60,014 nt of DNA from Bordetella petrii (GTDB lineage Bacteria > Pseudomonadota > Gammaproteobacteria > Burkholderiales > Burkholderiaceae_B), in assembly GCA_017745595.1 (NCBI GenBank), contig WMBV01000009.1:1-60014 (forward strand). Reading direction: 5' to 3'. Of this stretch, positions 59,920-60,014 are shown piece by piece. The notes beneath the pieces were generated by a model that saw only the letters and a list, made by a program, of their open reading frames with translations, had not been told where the DNA came from and searched no databases. Position numbers and translations under genes: made by a program. The stretch's first letter is position 1, and every line of letters begins with the position of its first letter.

Positions 59920-60014
59920 ATGGATCTACGCATCGCCAGCATTCCGCGCTTTCTGTACAGCCACTACTTCTTCGGAGGCGTGCGGCAAGGGGTGGGCATG
60001 CTGCTGCCCGTGAT
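59920..60014 (+). CDS. FUSC/YccS-family inner-membrane protein (5' end only)
   Basis: Only the first ~31 residues are in the window, cut by its right edge: MDLRIASIPRFLYSHYFF followed by GGVRQGVGMLLPV. This resembles the start of YccS/FUSC-like membrane proteins, which have six N-terminal membrane helices, a cytoplasmic domain and more helices. The family call rests on this short stretch, so it is tentative. Confidence 0.6.
   Translation, partial: MDLRIASIPRFLYSHYFFGGVRQGVGMLLPV

Noticed and set aside
59567-60013. 148-codon plus-strand frame at the right end
   Set aside because: The neighbouring frame from ATG 59920 encodes a recognisable membrane-protein start; this one is Arg/Ala-rich shadow sequence.

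Overview
The window reads as chromosomal DNA of a high-GC betaproteobacterium of the Burkholderiales, most likely Alcaligenaceae (Bordetella/Achromobacter-like). The evidence is the gene order ilvB-ilvH-ilvC-pssA, rpsO-pnp and quinone reductase-tpiA-secG-tRNA-Leu, all on the minus strand, together with many Bug-type (tripartite tricarboxylate transporter) solute-binding proteins. This placement comes from gene order and family knowledge, not from a database search.

Layout. 0.3-6.2 kb: a catabolic cluster (DUF35 + thiolase-like pair, FrnE/DsbA-like oxidoreductase, LysR regulator, alpha/beta-hydrolase, Bug protein, hydroxypyruvate-isomerase-like protein). 6.3-8.4 kb: a long-armed intergenic palindrome, a DUF2007 protein, a TDT-family transporter and a small lipoprotein. 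8.5-19.3 kb: a contact-dependent inhibition / two-partner secretion locus in B-A-I order, with a 2.9-kres CdiA/FhaB-type protein. 19.3-20.7 kb: decayed DNA that looks like the scar of a deleted RND efflux system. 20.7-29.4 kb: a second catabolic cluster (SDR, acyl-CoA ligase, two Bug proteins, MarR regulator, CMD-like protein, thiolase, fumarylacetoacetate-hydrolase family protein, cupin). Its two divergent promoters carry the same dyad, TACA-N7-TGTA, the likely MarR operator. 29.4-33.5 kb: a small, AT-richer island in the 3' end of tRNA-Leu(GAG), with repeated att-like cores, a Schlafen/AlbA_2-type regulator and unknown genes, but no integrase. 33.7-39.1 kb: housekeeping genes (HAD phosphatase, secG, tpiA, quinone reductase, tRNA-Ser, tRNA-Leu, ferritin-like, DedA, DUF2784). 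39.1-48.5 kb: an eight-gene orphan VgrG operon of the type VI secretion world. 48.9-60 kb: PIN-domain protein, threonine dehydratase, lipoproteins, pnp, rpsO, pssA, the ilvBHC operon and the start of a FUSC/YccS-like membrane protein.

How the parts work together. The two catabolic clusters each pair periplasmic Bug receptors with CoA-thioester chemistry, suggesting uptake and beta-oxidation-like degradation of an organic acid not identifiable from sequence. A shared 30-base element upstream of both suggests common control or common origin. The CDI locus and the VgrG operon are two separate contact-dependent antagonism systems. The VgrG operon is the best candidate for something undescribed: three diverged tandem paralogues of unrecognised family lie between vgrG and a DUF2169-pentapeptide fusion, all translationally coupled. 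A family of 32-35 bp inverted repeats recurs at three intergenic sites, one of them in the ilvC 3' UTR.
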